A stretch of 64,000 nt of DNA from Cryptomeria japonica (GCF_030272615.1 NC_081414.1:912333009-912397008); one strand, 5' to 3'; shown: positions 33,641 to 46,283, numbered from the stretch's first letter. The notes: generated by a model from the letters alone, not told the origin. Numbers and translations are program-made.

Positions 33641-35331
33641 TCCTACACTTGTCTATTCAATTCTTCATTATATCTTGGTGTTAATAGGTGTGTAGTTTTG
33701 TCAGGAAAAATAGCTCCGGGAACCAAGTCCATGCAATGACTAATACTTCTCACATGTGGCAATCCATCAGGTACATTATCTGAAATGATGTCTTCATATT
33801 CTATCAGCAAATATTTTATCTCTCTCAAGTGTTCTCCCTCCGATTCCAGTTTCTCAGTTTTCTTAGGAATTAAGGCAAAACACATATTCTCATGTCTTAA
33901 TCCATCCAGGAATTTCCTTCCATCCACCAAATAGATTCTAGCATTCGTATAGACTTCATTCTTCAAAGGTTCCTCCAAGGGTAACAAGGTTTGCTTCATC
34001 CCATTGGCCAAAATCATGTATGTATTCTTCCTCCCATCATGTACTGCCTGTCTATCAAACTTCTAAGGTCTACCCAAAAAAAGGTGACAAATATCCATAG
34101 GCATAATATCATACATGACTTCATCATGATAATTCCCAATTTTCAATTTCACCAAACATTGTTCACTTACTAACTACTTATGTTCATCCTGAATCCATGC
34201 TAACTGATAAGGCTTAGGGTGTTTCAATCTCTCCAATTTCAACTTATTCACCATCTCTTCTGAAACAAGATTATCTGAACTACCACTATCAATAACAACT
34301 TTACAACACTTACCAAATACCTTACATCTGGTCTTGAACAAATTCTTCCTTTGCAAAGGCTCTTCATTTTCTTCAGTATGACACAAAGCTCTCCTCATCA
34401 CCAATAATTCTCCATATTTCGGTTTATTGTTTGATTTGGTGGGGTTTTCTTCCACCACTGTTTCTCTTCTGGTATTCTCTATCTTCTTAGACTCGAATGC
34501 ATAATGCCCTTCTCCTCCACACTTATATAAAGTTCCTCTAAATGTCATCTTGTCTTGTCTTCCAAAATTCTCATTCTGGTAACCATCTAGTTCTCTCCTC
34601 TGGTAGAAATTTCTATTATCCTTCCGGTATGAATTACCTTCTTTGCTTACTTCCTTGTCCTTGTTTAGATCTGTACAAGTACCTCTACCTCCAGTATATC
34701 CTCTTCCTCCTTGAAATATACCTCTGGTAGACCTTCCACCTCTGCCTCTCTGTCTTTGCTCATGTCTTTTATTTAACTTCTCTTTTGCCTTTAGGGCATA
34801 TTGGCAAGCTTCTTCAACACTCTCTAATTTGATCAAACTAAGTTCATCTTGTATAGATATCCACAATCCGTTCAAGTATCTTGCAACTTGTTCCACTTCA
34901 TCATCAAAATGTTTGGATCTAATGTTCAACTTGTAAAATGCTTCGGTGTACTCCTTCACACTAGATTCCTTCTGTCTCAAATTTTGCAATTTTTGAAATA
35001 GATCCATTTGATAATTCACTGGCATAAACTTTGACTTCAACTTAATAGCTATACGATCCCAAGTCTTAATCTTATCTTTTCATCTTCTATGTCTATCAAC
35101 TTGCAAATGCTCCTACCAAAGAGATGCATGACCTTTCAACTAGGTACCGATATATTTCAACTTCCTCTCTTCTACAGTATTTTCAAAATGAAAATACTTC
35201 TCCATCTCTAAGATCCAATCCATCAATTCATCCAAATATATCTTTCCATCATATTCTTGTGGGGTAAAATGAGGTTTAGTATTCACCCTACTCAAAACCC
35301 TCAAAAACCTTTCCTCATCTGGATCAACCAT
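33641..35331 (-). pseudogene. gag: E5 gag and protease
   Basis: The gag domain spans 35331-34800 with stops (FHFENTVEERKLKYIGT; VKEYTEAFYKLNIRS). An Arg/Gly-rich region and a damaged zinc knuckle (CGGEGHYAFESKK) come next. Protease follows with an intact DSG (VVIDSGSSDNLVSEEM near 34290). 34017-33643 is the protease-RT linker. Ser replaces the last knuckle Cys. Confidence 0.85.
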
Positions 35332-35610
35332 TGGCAGGTTTGCTTGTTTTGTCAGGGCTTCTTCTCCTTCATCTTCACGTACATCTTTAATATGTCAGAC
35401 TCTTCTTTGGGTTGTCTCCATGGCTTCCAATCAGGCTACTATACCTTGCAACATCTCCATCATAGCAGGGTATGCATTCCCATGTACTCCATCATTCTTA
35501 CCTCCTCTTCACGCCATCGTTCATGCTAGTCCTCTGCAACTATAGGTTGGATCTGCAATCCACCACCCTATAACAAAATTTTAGGACAGGAAACCTCCAG
35601 AACAAAATTC

Positions 35611-35622
35611 GTACTGATACCA
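35611..35622 (-). promoter_or_regulatory. E5 primer-binding site
   Basis: On the - strand it reads TGGTATCAGTAC; the first 9 nt match the initiator tRNA-Met complement. It is 1 nt from the LTR end. Confidence 0.75.
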
Positions 35623-35623
35623 C

Positions 35624-36396
35624 TGACCTCAAAGAGATCAATTTGGACCAATCAGTAAGAGTAAACACAACAGAAACACAAAGATATGATGGAGGCAATT
35701 CTAAACAGATTGTTTTATTGCATGAAAATTGATTACATCCAACCGGTATCAACCGGATTACAGCATACTGGCTCAGAGGCCTGGTAGAACATACAAAAAA
35801 GGTCACAATCAAGACCTTGAATCTTAAGATCTATCTTCTATGCACAGTCTAGCTACTTGATTCTTCTGATTGATAACCTTATAATGCGCAATTACAAATA
35901 TATATATCGATCCAAAGGATCTAGTCATCCCAAAAGGGATCAAAACCCAAAGAACAAGACCTAACGTGTAAAACCAACAAGGTCGGCCTTCACCAAGAGA
36001 TTCCTTCGAAAAATCAAAAGGATGAAGTGTAGATCATGGGAAAAGTTCGGCCACACACCAAGGAACATCAAAATCAATGCTCAAGGCTCGATAAGATTCA
36101 GAAGGGGTTCCGATAGATCACCAAAATAGGTCCAGACAATTGGTAACAAGAACTGCCAACCGGTAATAGGAAACATCCGATAGCGATATCTTGGCGAAAA
36201 ATGATCCAAATGCGATGCGGTCTAGAAGAAAGAAAGATGATCAAGTCTTCAAGTAGAATCCAATTCCATAGGATCCGGTGAGCCAAAAATGGGACACACA
36301 CAAAGGAAAATTGAAACTGCAAACAGAAAGCAAAACAAAAAGAATATATTTTTGGTTGATGCAAGATTGCCATGAAACGGGGATTATCTTGCATCA
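35624..36396 (-). repeat. E5 5' LTR (773 bp)
   Basis: It pairs with 30410-31162; on the - strand it begins TGATGCAAG and ends GAGGTCA. Confidence 0.87.
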
Positions 36397-37797
36397 TTGC
36401 TAAATATGACTCTTTTCTGTTTACCAAAAACATAGTTTTCACAAAACTATAAATCAATCTGCTTCAGCCTTGGCAACAAATTTTTAGAGTGAAGTATTTT
36501 CATCTCTTTCTCACTCATTTGCCCAGGTCTATGGTGCCACAATTTTGTATCTGTACTTGCAACATCTATTGTAGTTGTCCCTACAACAACTTTTTCTATA
36601 GAAGCTAAGGTAGAATAGGTATTACCAGTACAGAAATACAATGTGCCTACCTTTGCACCTTTAGCTACTACTAATGCACCTTTAGTGAGCTTCCAGATGT
36701 TTTCTATAAAGGCAACTATGCAACCTTCACTACCCAGTTGTCCTGTGAAAATTAAATTTCTTCTTAAGTTAGGAACATGCCTTACCTCCTTCAGCAACCA
36801 GTCATTTCCATTCTACAACTTGATTTTTATCTTGGTTTTTCTAATAATCTGACAGGGCTCATCATCACCCAAATATACCTATCTAAAATCACCTTGAACA
36901 TAATCCAGAAAATACTTTCTATGGGGTGTGGCATGAAATGAGGCCCCTAAATCTATTACCCAAGAATCATTAACATTATTTAAACACAAAATCAAGGCAT
37001 CTTCTAAAGTATTACTTGCAACATTAGCTTCCTTACTGTCATCTTCATTTTCATCTCCTTGTTTGTCTTTCTGAAACCAACTATCTTTCTTTAAATGTCT
37101 TGGCTTTCCAGAGTACCAGCAATCCTTGCTTCCTCTAGATTGAGAGTGTCCATTCTTTGACTTCCCTTGTGACTTCTCACGCCCAGGTATTTTTCCACTT
37201 TCCTTTGATCTTCCCATGTTCTCTACATCTAAATCAATACCTAATGATGTTGAAGTCTCACCTGTGCTTTTCCATCGCATTTCCTCACTTAGGATAACAC
37301 CAACAATGTCATCCAATTTTAAGGTGCTTGTACTAGAGACAAAGTTACTTACAAGCATAACCAAGCTATTCCAGCTTTCTGGCAAAGAACATAAAATTAA
37401 GAGAGCCTTAAGCTCTTCATCAAAGTTAACTTTTAGAGAAGTCAATTAGCTAGTAATTGTATTAATTTTATTTAAATGATCTGCTATAGATCCTCCTTCA
37501 CTCATTTTCATATTAAATAAACGCTTCATAAGAAATACCTTATTCGAAGCTAAGGCACAACCAAATGGTTCCTAGTGCCTTTCTATCCAAAACATCCCAA
37601 TCTTCATTTGACATCATGGAGGGTTTCTTTTTCTTTCCTTCCAATGGCCGCCACAGATCTTTTTGATATTAGGTAATCATCTATCTGTATTTTCCATAAC
37701 TGATAATTCTAGCTGTTCAACTTCTCTACCTTGAATTTTGTTTCTTTGATTGCTCCCACTCAAATCTAAAAGTCCTTGCCAATTTATATAAATACAT
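36397..37797 (-). pseudogene. gag: E4 gag, protease and GAG-pre-integrase
   Basis: On the - strand a UBN2-type gag runs from about 37790 with stops, the clearest part being 37445-36879 (LCSLPESWNSLVMLVSNF). A degenerate zinc knuckle CWYSGKPRHLKKDSW has lost two cysteines. The protease site reads VIDLGASFHATP (DSG changed to DLG). The next segment, 36797-36447, has HVPNLRRNLI and LWHHRPGQMSEKEM, the GAG-pre-integrase domain. It is followed by FGKQKR before the E5 breakpoint at 36397. Confidence 0.87.
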
Positions 37798-37810
37798 GGT
37801 TCTGATACCA
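37798..37810 (-). promoter_or_regulatory. E4 primer-binding site (initiator tRNA-Met)
   Basis: On the - strand it reads TGGTATCAGAACC, next to the LTR with a 2-nt gap. Confidence 0.88.
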
Positions 37811-37812
37811 AT

Positions 37813-38033
37813 TGTTAGGGTTTGGCAAATTAAAAAAAATACAAATTAACAATTATATGCAAATTCAAATACACAAAAATGAAGAAAAATACAAAACACA
37901 AATAACACAGAGATTTAAAATGGTTCACCTAAGATGGGCTACATACAAAGTTGGCTAACAAAGAATAACCCTAACCCTAAAGGAATATTCTCATAATATT
38001 TTCCTCATACTTGTATTCTCATATTCTCATACA
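37813..38033 (-). repeat. E4 5' LTR (about 220 bp)
   Basis: On the + strand it begins TGTTAGGGTTTGGC beside the primer site. The far end is placed at CTCATACA (38033), because LINE endonuclease coding resumes immediately after. The partner LTR is absent, so this end is tentative. The AACCCTAACCCTAAA inside is only two telomere-like units. Confidence 0.6.
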
Positions 38034-38039
38034 TGTACA

Positions 38040-40250
38040 AGATGTTTAGGGGGAGCCTTCAGTTCCCCATTACTCTGGCCCTTCGGGCCGACACATCCGC
38101 CCAACAAGTGTATAGTACTTGCATGATCAGTCACCACATACCAACATGGAGTGTCTTGAAGGTGAAGGGAGGACAAGAAGGTTGGGGGAGATGTACAATC
38201 TATCTAGTCTACCCATTTTTTGCAAAAACTCCTTCAAATAAATTGCTTTAGGTAAACTAGTGGGGTCTCTGTATGTTCATTTTCCCCATAATTGGATTGT
38301 ATACACCCAAAAAGTTTCAAGCAATGGTCTATGTCTCAAATTGATGTTGCCTAAGTTGAGGGTGACTTTCCCAACTATGATAAGTATGGTGTTCCACCAT
38401 GTTGAAAAAACCCCCAAGAACCCATTCAACTTTAGGCAAGTGGGTGAGCAATCATTCCCACAAATTTTTCTCTTTGGGAATAAGAGTTAGGGGCATAAAT
38501 AGAACAAAAATTGAGAAGAGAAACATGGAAAGGGGGGTAACCCTAAAATGATAATTATTAGGATATGTTCTTGTAGCAACAATTGACTTGGAAAGCCAAG
38601 GTGTGAGACCCAAAATAGCCCCACCACTACCTTCATAGTGATTGGTATGGAAAAATTCAGCCTCTTTCGACATAGTAGCAAGGGTAGCATCAAGGTGGGT
38701 TTGTCTAACTTTAACTTCTTAGAGCATAAGGACATGAGTGTGACTGTTTTGAATATATTGTTTAAATTGAAACATACAAAATGGTATGGTTATTCCCTCA
38801 TATTCCATGATTGTATGTTATAATTCATTGAGAGTTAGGGATTTCCTCATATACGAGGAGAGAAAGAAACTAATTAGAAGACAAAATATCTTGGGGATCA
38901 AGATGACCACTAATAAGAGGCCTTTCTCTATAAGAACACTACAAATGCATTCTCAAGGATTTTGATGAAGGGGATCCTAGGAGGCTTACTCGCCAAGAAG
39001 ATGAGGTCATGAGGTTGTTGAGAGGGGGATTTGGGAGAAGAGAGGGTTGCAGATGATTAGCAAGGGGTAGGGTATTTGGTGGGGAAGGGGGGGTGATTTG
39101 TTTTCTGAAGCTTATTTTTAGATTGCAAAACTTATTTGAAAGAAGCATTACCAGTAGGTGGGGAGGAAGGGGAAGGGGCATCATGGGTTGGATGAGACAT
39201 GATATGGGAGGGTTGTTGGAAGGGTGTACAATTTTTACTAGTGTTAAAGGATTGTGAAGCAACAGTAGAACCTTGAGGTTGATGAAGTTTGCAATGGGGG
39301 AAATCTCAAATGAGGTGTCTTTTGTTTTGACTGTAAAAATATGCATTTGAGTTATCGAGATAAACAATCCATTGTGTGAACTCAAAGCCAATGCTTAAGA
39401 GTTTGATAGATTCTAGGAGTGGTTGAGTTAGGTCCATTTCTAAATAGACTTGTGGATGTATTTTTAAGCTAGCCTATTTATTAGTGTTAGGATTGCAATT
39501 GACATGACCCTTCCTAGTTGAGTTGGTATGTCCTTCAAAAGTGGTTGAAAGGATACCCTAGGGGAAGAAGCTCTACCCACATTGCATACTTGGATTTTGA
39601 GATCCCTTCTAGGTAGAAGTCTATGTCCCAAGCTTGGAGGTAGCATGTCTACCTACGTATAATCCAAGAGCCATAGTGGAGGGTTGATCTAATATGATTT
39701 GGGTCCATGAATGTGCGAGCTACATATACCCTTCCTAGACCTCAGGAAGATTCTATTAACCATTTCCTTTGCTTCTAGTTTGTATGGGTCCATTTGAAAA
39801 TGTGTTGTTTAGTTGAAATGACTTTTATGAAAACAATAAATAATTGATTTAGATTTGAAATCATCAATTACATCTACAATGTCATCTAGAAACTTGAATG
39901 AAATGGTCTTGCTTCCAAACAAGTCAAAAGGCTAAGAGGGTCGACCATCCATCACATTTGTCTACTCTGGTTTTTCTTGTTAAATGCTGAGTAGATTGAT
40001 GTTGTACTCTAGGGCCCAACTAGGGAATATAAGGTTCTTGTGTTATTTTCCAAAGTCATTGACTAGAGGAGGGTGTGATCTTCACAAGCAATCATTTTGG
40101 GGGCGACAAACTCATCCTCTAGCATTCCTTTTTCATATGCCTTTTTTTCATTGTCATCACACATGGGGACCTAGATGGGGTAGGCCTAGGAACCTTTTCC
40201 TTTCCTTTCACCATTGTTGGTCATTGGACAATGTCTAGATTGGGCATGAT
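38040..40250 (-). pseudogene. LINE (L1-type) ORF1 C-terminus and endonuclease relic
   Basis: On the - strand, from right to left, there is first an ORF1 region. It has FKFLDDIVDVIDDF, YVARTFMDPNHIRSTLHYGS and YLEMDLTQPLLESIKL, typical of the DUF4283-type ORF1 proteins of plant L1 elements. Then comes an AP-endonuclease relic: GGAILGLTPWLS, then WVLGGFFNMVEHH (usual GDFN, Asp replaced by Phe), LRQHQFETW and LGVYNPIMGK, and finally ARRARVMGN. Multiple frameshifts and stops are present. It may be the upstream half of the LINE relic at 24.6-29 kb, separated by the E4 insertion. Confidence 0.75.
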
Positions 40251-40355
40251 TTTCCTTTGTAGATGGTAAGGGTTTCCAATATTCATAGTTCATTTGACTT
40301 TAGCAGTTCAATATGAAAATAATTCTTTGTGAATTTGTATATACTTCGTGTAGTT
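40251..40355. other. Unassigned flank left of E6
   Basis: AT-rich, nothing recognised. It is joined to 46284 onward if E6 is removed. Confidence 0.4.
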
Positions 40356-41223
40356 TGTTGGGAAAATGGTGTCTCAACCTTGCATTTACATGAGGTTACT
40401 ATTTATATTAAGTTTTAATTTGAACAGGAAATGGTGCAAAATTCTCCTCGAAGCTTATGGTTGGATAAATAAGCATTCCGGTAAAGTTACTTTGCAAAAT
40501 CACATCTAGTTTTGAAAATATTAAATTTTCTATTTTAGAGGGTCCAACGAAATGTTTAAATTTGATTTTGAGGACTTTAGAGGCCCTAAAATGCCCTAAA
40601 ATTTTGCATAAATGGTGTAGCAGTTATGAGGAAATAAAGAACTTCATGAGATTTCTGACGCTTCAAATGGTTCGTTAATAGGACACATGGTTCTCAAGTT
40701 ATGGCCTCCGGAAGTTTGTACTCCTGAAATAGGAAATATTAAATGCATCGAACACATAAATGAGTTGTAAAAAGGGAGGGACACATCATAGGGCATCTAG
40801 AAGGGAGATAAGGTTGGCTACACCTTATTGGGTTATTTTAGCCCATGGTTTTATAATATTGTTTGACGGTTTCTTGTATTGTATCTCCTATATATGAGTT
40901 ATGTAAGATAGAGGTTGGGTGTAAGAGTCTTATGGCTATTGAGTTACCTCTGAATCTCTGATTAGTGGTACTCCTATGAAGAGATTTCTCGGCAAGTATA
41001 TTGTAATCTATTTTGATTGCTAAATAATATATTGGGCAACTTTTGGAGTGTGGGGTTTGTCTCCCTAAAGGGTTTTCCCCACATAAATCACTGTGTTATA
41101 GTTTGAATGTTATTCTATCTATTTCTATTTTCTTTCACTATTGTGATGATCTGTAAAAGGTTTTGCATTACTCTCCTCTCAAGGTTAGTGTAGGAAGTTG
41201 TTCCGCTACTTAAATTCCTTACA
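40356..41223 (+). repeat. E6 5' LTR (868 bp)
   Basis: It begins TGTTGGGAAAATGG and ends TTCCTTACA. The partner is 45411-46278. Confidence 0.94.
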
Positions 41224-41225
41224 AG

Positions 41226-41237
41226 TGGTATCAGAGT
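41226..41237 (+). promoter_or_regulatory. E6 primer-binding site (initiator tRNA-Met)
   Basis: TGGTATCAGAGT, one mismatch at the last base, lies 2 nt from the LTR end. Confidence 0.9.
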
Positions 41238-41346
41238 TTGATCACCTTTGGTTTCAGTTGAGGGTTGTTAGGTTTTTTGAACTAATCTTGATTTGAGTGG
41301 GAGCTTGTGCAAAAGATACTTTTGATCTTGTTGCAGGAATTTTGAG

Positions 41347-42110
41347 ATGGCAAGTTCATTAGGGAAAATAGAGGTGGAGAAATTTAATAGAATAAATTTT
41401 GAGATGTGGAAGATGAAGATGGAAGATCTGCTCATAGATAGAGATCTATGGGATGTTGTTGATGTGAATGTCCAAAGGCCCTTAGATCCTACTGCGGTGG
41501 CTTAGTATGATGTTATGGACTGAAAAGCCAAGGGTCTAATTAGACTATTCTTGGTAGACTATTATGATCAATATCCACGAAGAAAACATTGTAATGAAGC
41601 TATGGACTAATCTTGGTGAAATGTATCAAACAAAATCTTTATTAAATCATATTTTATTGAGGAATAAATTATATTCCTTAAAGATGGAAGAGAGTGGATG
41701 AGTTGTAGACCACCTAGAAGCATTCAATATGTTGGTGTCTCAATTAGTATCCGTTGTTGTTAAGATGAGCGAAGAGGAGAAATGGCAGATCTTGCTTTGT
41801 TCTTTGCTCGATTCATGGGATTCCCTTGTTATGGCTATCGGTAGTAATTTTGTTATTTTGAAATCTAAAGATGTGGTGGGTGCCCTACTTGGTGAAGAGA
41901 TGCAAAGGAAGGTATCCCACAGTTCGAAGGAAGCCCTAACCTTTCATGGAAGACCTAAGGAGAAAAGCAAGAAGAATGAGAAGTGTGATAAGTCCAAATC
42001 GAGAGGGAGATCGAAATCTCCTGAAAAGTCCAAAGTCATTTTCTAGAATTGCGGTAAACTAGGTCACATCCATAAGGACTGCAAAGAAGAAAAAGAAAAA
42101 GGTCGATTCT
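41347..42110 (+). pseudogene. gag: E6 gag
   Basis: The ATG at 41347 gives MASSLGKIEVEKFNRINFEM followed by W, the usual copia gag opening. Stops occur near 41504 and 41521, and a frameshift follows. The UBN2 part continues at 41729-42046 (LLCSLLDSWDSLVMAIGSN). The zinc knuckle CGKLGHIHKDC lies just after a stop, with the first Cys codon of its pair altered. It is non-functional. Confidence 0.87.
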
Positions 42111-45100
42111 AATGCTAAGTCTGAGAAGGAATATGGTGATGCATTTATTGCAGTTTTGGTGACTCACACAGGTAATGATGCCTAGTTAATTGACCCAGGT
42201 GAATCTTTTCATATGAAATACCAATAGAGATTATTTTTCTCAATATGAAGAATTTAATGGAGGTAAGGTCTACTTGGGTGATGATTCACATTTAGATATT
42301 GTTGGTCGAGGTAAAGTTAGAATCAGGTTTTCTGATGGTAGAATAAAAAAGATTAATGGTGTGCTACATATTCTTGGTTTAAAATGAAATCTGTTATTTG
42401 TGAGAAAAATGATAGATGCAAGTGTACAGGTAGTCTTTTCTAAAGCAAGATGTAAGCTGATTAAGGGTGCTATGGTAATTTCTAGAGGTGTCAGGTTTGA
42501 CACTTGTATAAGCTAGACGCATACACTGTTGAGTGTAATAACACTTCTGTAAAAAGTAAATTTGTAGAAGATTTGAGGGTTTCACCTTTAGCAGATGGAA
42601 ATGGATTTTGGGTACCTAAGGGTGCTCTTTCTTCTGAAGCAAAGTTAGCTGCAGAGAAGACTATGTTATGGAACCAGAGGCTTGGCCACATTGGAGAAAA
42701 GGGTCTAAGGACCTTGAAAAATAAAAACCTTGTTGAAGGTTTGAATGATTGTAATCTTGAATTTTATTTATGTGAGAATTACATTTATGGAAAACAAAAC
42801 CGCATTCAGTTTTACTCAAGTTCTCATAAAACTTGTGGTGTTTTGGATCTTATTCATTCTGATGTGGTTGGTCTTGTAGATGTTCCTTCGATTGGAAAAT
42901 CCACATATTATGTTTCATTTATTGATGATTTTAGTAGAACATGGGTATATTTTCTAAAGAGTAAATTTGAAGTTTTTAGTCAATTTAAAGAATTTAAAGC
43001 AATGGTTGAGTTGCAGACTGGAAAGAAAATTAAAAGTTTGAGGACTGATAATGGCGGTGATTTTCTCTAATGATTTTGATAGATTATGTAAAGATTGTGG
43101 TATTAACAGATAGAAGAAAACTCTGTATTATCCACAACAGAATGGAGTTGCATAAATAATAAATCGGACACTGATGGAGAAGGCTAGGAGTATGCTGAGT
43201 TGTGCTGGTCTAGAACAAAAGTTTTAGGCTGAAGCTATTGCCACTTCTTGCTACCTGATTAACAGGTCTCCTACATCAGCCTTGTTGATAAAACGTCTAT
43301 GGAAGCATGGTCGGGTCACAAGTCTTCATTGAGACATAGAGTTTTTGGTTGCATGGCATATGAACATGTGCCAAAGGAGAAGTGGAAAAAGTTAGATAAA
43401 AAGGCTATGAAATATATCTCCATTGGGTATAGTTATGGTGTGAAAGGATACAAGTTTTGGGACCCTATTGCACAAAAGGTAATTCGTAGTAGAAGTGTTA
43501 TTTTTAGAGAAATTCAGTCTCCTATTATATTGTAGCCAGAACAAACTAAAAGGGAAGATGTGATTCAATTTCCTTCTACACTTGAAAGAGTTGAATCGAG
43601 ACCCCTAGATAGCCAAGAAGTTGAGGAGAGCTCGTCTAGCTCTGAATATTTAGAAGAGGAGGAAGAACCTCTAACTCATCTTGTTTGAAGGTCTACAAGA
43701 CATAGACAACCACCTGAAAGGTATTCAACTGATGATTGGATATGCATTTTTGATTTGAATACTAATGTGGATGAACCGAAATTTCTAGAAGAGGTATTAG
43801 GTATGAACGATGCAGAATCTTGGAAGATTGCTATTGAAGAAGAAATGACAACTTTGAAAAATAATGATACATGGGATCTTGTACCACTACCTAAAGGATA
43901 AAATCCTATTGTTTGCAAATGTGTGTTCAAGAAAAATATTGGTTTAGATGAAAGCATTGAGAAGTATAAAGTAGGGTTGGTTGCAAAAGGCTACTCTCAA
44001 GTTGAGGGTGTTGATTATGGTGAGATTTTTTCTCCTGTTGCCAAAATGACATCCATTAGATTTTTTCTTTCTATTGATGTTTTTTATTATTTAGAGGTTG
44101 TGCAAATGGATGTGAAAATTGCTTTCCTTTATGGTTATTTGGAGGAGGATATTTATATGACACAACCGAAGCACTATGTGGTGAAAGTTTAAAGTAATTT
44201 GGTCTGTAAATTAAAGAAATCTTTGTATGGCCTCAAACAGAGTCCTAGGATACATGGTACCGAAATTTTGATACATATGTGTTGAGTTTGGGATTTGAGC
44301 GTTCTAAATTAGATCATTGTGTTTATTATAAATTTAATGGTGATCATTTCCTGTAAATTGCAATGTATGTTGATGATGTGTTATTCATTGGTAAAAGGAA
44401 ATGTATGATTTCAAAACTAAAGTCTCAACTCGCTGCTAAATTTGAAATGAAAGATCTTAGTGCAATGAAACACATTCTTGGGATGAAAATTAAAAGAGAT
44501 AGAGTGAACAGAAAGCTATGGATAGGCCAGAGTAAGTATGTGAATTCACTGTTACAGAGGTTCAACATGCAAGATTGTAGACCATTGTGTGTTCCTTTTA
44601 TAGTTGAAACAAAATTATCTGTTGCATATTGTCCTACATCCCCATCGAAGATGGAAGACATGAGTAGAGTGCCTTACCAAAGTGTAGTTGGAAGTTTGAT
44701 GTATGCTATGGTCTGTACTAGACCATAAATTGCCCAAGAAGTGGGAGTTTTGTCAAGATATATGTCTAATCCTGGTAGAGTTCATTGGGATGCAACCAAA
44801 AGAGTCTTTAGATATTTGAAGGGTACCTCAGAGTATTCTTTGTTTTATCATTGTAATTCGGTTGGAGACATGATTTACCTTGATATTCATGGTTATGTGG
44901 ATGCAGACTGGGCAGGTAATATTGATAGTAGAAGATCCACTGGTGCTTATGTGTTTACTTTATTTGGTGGTGGAATTAGTTGGATGAGTAAGTGACAGGT
45001 TGTGGTTGCTTTGTCCACTACTGAAGAAGAGTATATGGCAGATACTCATTCTTGCAAAGAGGCCATTTGGCTTAAGAGACTGTGTTCAGACATTGGAATA

Positions 45101-45355
45101 AAACAAAGATTCATGACAGTTTATTGTGACAGTTAGAGTGCGATTTGCCTAGCTAAGAACCCGACATTTCATGCTCGGACCAAGCACATTGATGTTCAAT
45201 ATCATTTTGTCAAAGATATGGTTGAAGATGGAAGGGTGAAGCTTGTTAAGGTAGAAACTTTGATGAATGTTTCAGATTCTTTAACTAAGGTTGTGAGCAC
45301 AAAGAAGTTTAGATGGTGTTCAGAGTCTATGGGCCTCATGGCCCCTAGCAATTGA
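42111..45355 (+). pseudogene. pol: E6 pol: protease-integrase-RT-RNase H
   Basis: The protease site is eroded (IDPGESFHM near 42193, DSG changed to DPG). GAG-pre-integrase and the integrase N-terminus are at 42504-43070, with LWNQRLGHIGEKG and the core LIHSDVVG and DNGG. The integrase C-terminus is at 43299-43535 (FGCMAYEHVPKEK). RT spans about 43880-44728 with QMDVKIAFLYG and an intact catalytic MYVDDVLFIG. RNase H spans 44741 to the TGA at 45353 (DADWAGNIDSRRSTGAY; RTKHIDVQYHFVKD). At least three frame changes and several stops interrupt it. Confidence 0.9.
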
Positions 45356-45395
45356 TTCATTGTGTTGATACTCCCTTTTCTCTTGCTAGGTATTC

Positions 45396-45410
45396 AAAAA
45401 GTGGGAGATT
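45396..45410 (+). promoter_or_regulatory. E6 polypurine tract
   Basis: AAAAAGTGGGAGATT directly abuts the 3' LTR at 45411. Confidence 0.88.
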
Positions 45411-46278
45411 TGTTGGGAAAATGGTGTCCCAATCTTGCATTTACATGAGGTTACTATTAATAGTAAGTTTTCATTTGAGTACGAAATGGTGCAAAATTCT
45501 TCCTGAAGCTTCTAGTTGGCTAGATAAGTATTCCGATAAAGTTACATCATAAGATCACAGCTAGTTTTGAAGATATTAAATTTTCCATTTTGGAGGGATC
45601 CAATGAAAGGTTCAAATTTGATTTTGAGGACTTTAGAGGCCTCGAAATTCCCTAAAAAGTGGGTGTAAACAACATAGCAGTTTACAAGCCAATCAAGCAC
45701 TTTGCAAGCTTTTCAACACTTCAAACAGTTCGTCAATAGGACACACGGTTCTCAAGTTACGGCTTCCGGAAGTTTGTACTTCAAAAATAGGAAATATAAA
45801 ATACATCAGACACATAAATGAGTTGTAAAAAGGGAGGGACACATCATAGGGCATAAAGAGAGATAAGGTCGGCTACACATTTTTGAGTGGTTTTAGCCCA
45901 TGGTTTTGTAATACCGTTTGACGGTTTCTTGTATTGTATATCCTATATATGGGGTGCATAAGATAGAGGTTGAGTGTAAGAGTCTTATGGCTACTGAGTC
46001 ACCTCTAAATCTCTGATTAGTGGTACTCCTGTAAAGAGCTCTCTCTACAAGTATATTGTAATCTATTTTGATTGATGAATAATATATTGGGCGGCTTTTG
46101 GAGTGTGAGTTTTTTCTCTCAAAAGTGTTTTCCCCACGTAAATCACTGTATTATGGTTTGAATGTTATTATATCTATTTCTGTTTTCTATAATTGTTGTG
46201 ATGATCTGTAAATTTTTTTGCATTACCCTCCTCTCAAGGTTAGTGTAGGAAGTTGTTCTACTACTTGACTTCCTTAAA
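45411..46278 (+). repeat. E6 3' LTR (868 bp)
   Basis: It ends TTCCTTAAA, so the terminal CA is changed to AA relative to the 5' copy. It is followed by TAGTT. Confidence 0.93.
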
Positions 46279-46283
46279 TAGTT

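Larger units (their letters stand above)
30410..36396 (-). mobile_element. E5: decayed Ty3/gypsy chromovirus nested in E4
   Basis: LTR-like repeats at 30410-31162 and 35624-36396 flank a - strand interior of gag, protease, RT, RNase H, integrase and chromodomain. It lies between the E4 GAG-pre-integrase and integrase segments. I could not read a target duplication: flanks are GAGGA on the left and TTGCT on the right, and the left end looks eroded. Numerous TAG and TGA stops make it older or more decayed than E3. Confidence 0.88.
29006..38033 (-). mobile_element. E4: truncated Ty1/copia element, split by E5
   Basis: On the - strand it has a short LTR (about 37813-38033), a primer site, gag, protease, GAG-pre-integrase, then the E5 insertion (30410-36396), then integrase and the first part of RT. 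It ends abruptly at the LKKSLY motif of RT near 29005, so the rest of RT, RNase H and the 3' LTR are missing. No second LTR was seen. Confidence 0.85.
40356..46278 (+). mobile_element. E6: structurally complete Ty1/copia retrotransposon
   Basis: Two 868-bp LTRs (40356-41223 and 45411-46278) are flanked by the exact 5-bp target duplication TAGTT (40351-40355 and 46279-46283). A primer site, gag, protease, integrase, RT, RNase H and polypurine tract lie in Ty1 order. The LTRs differ at 4 of the first 61 aligned bases and more heavily further in, so the insertion is old. Coding is broken by stops and several frameshifts. Confidence 0.94.

Noticed and set aside
30410-36396. Target-site duplication for E5
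   Set aside because: Left and right flanks do not match; the left LTR end is eroded, so no duplication is claimed.
37969-37982. Telomere-like AACCCTAACCCTAAA
   Set aside because: Only two units inside an LTR; no array.
38033-38490. + strand frames between E4 and the LINE relic
   Set aside because: Antisense shadows of LINE endonuclease coding readable on the - strand.
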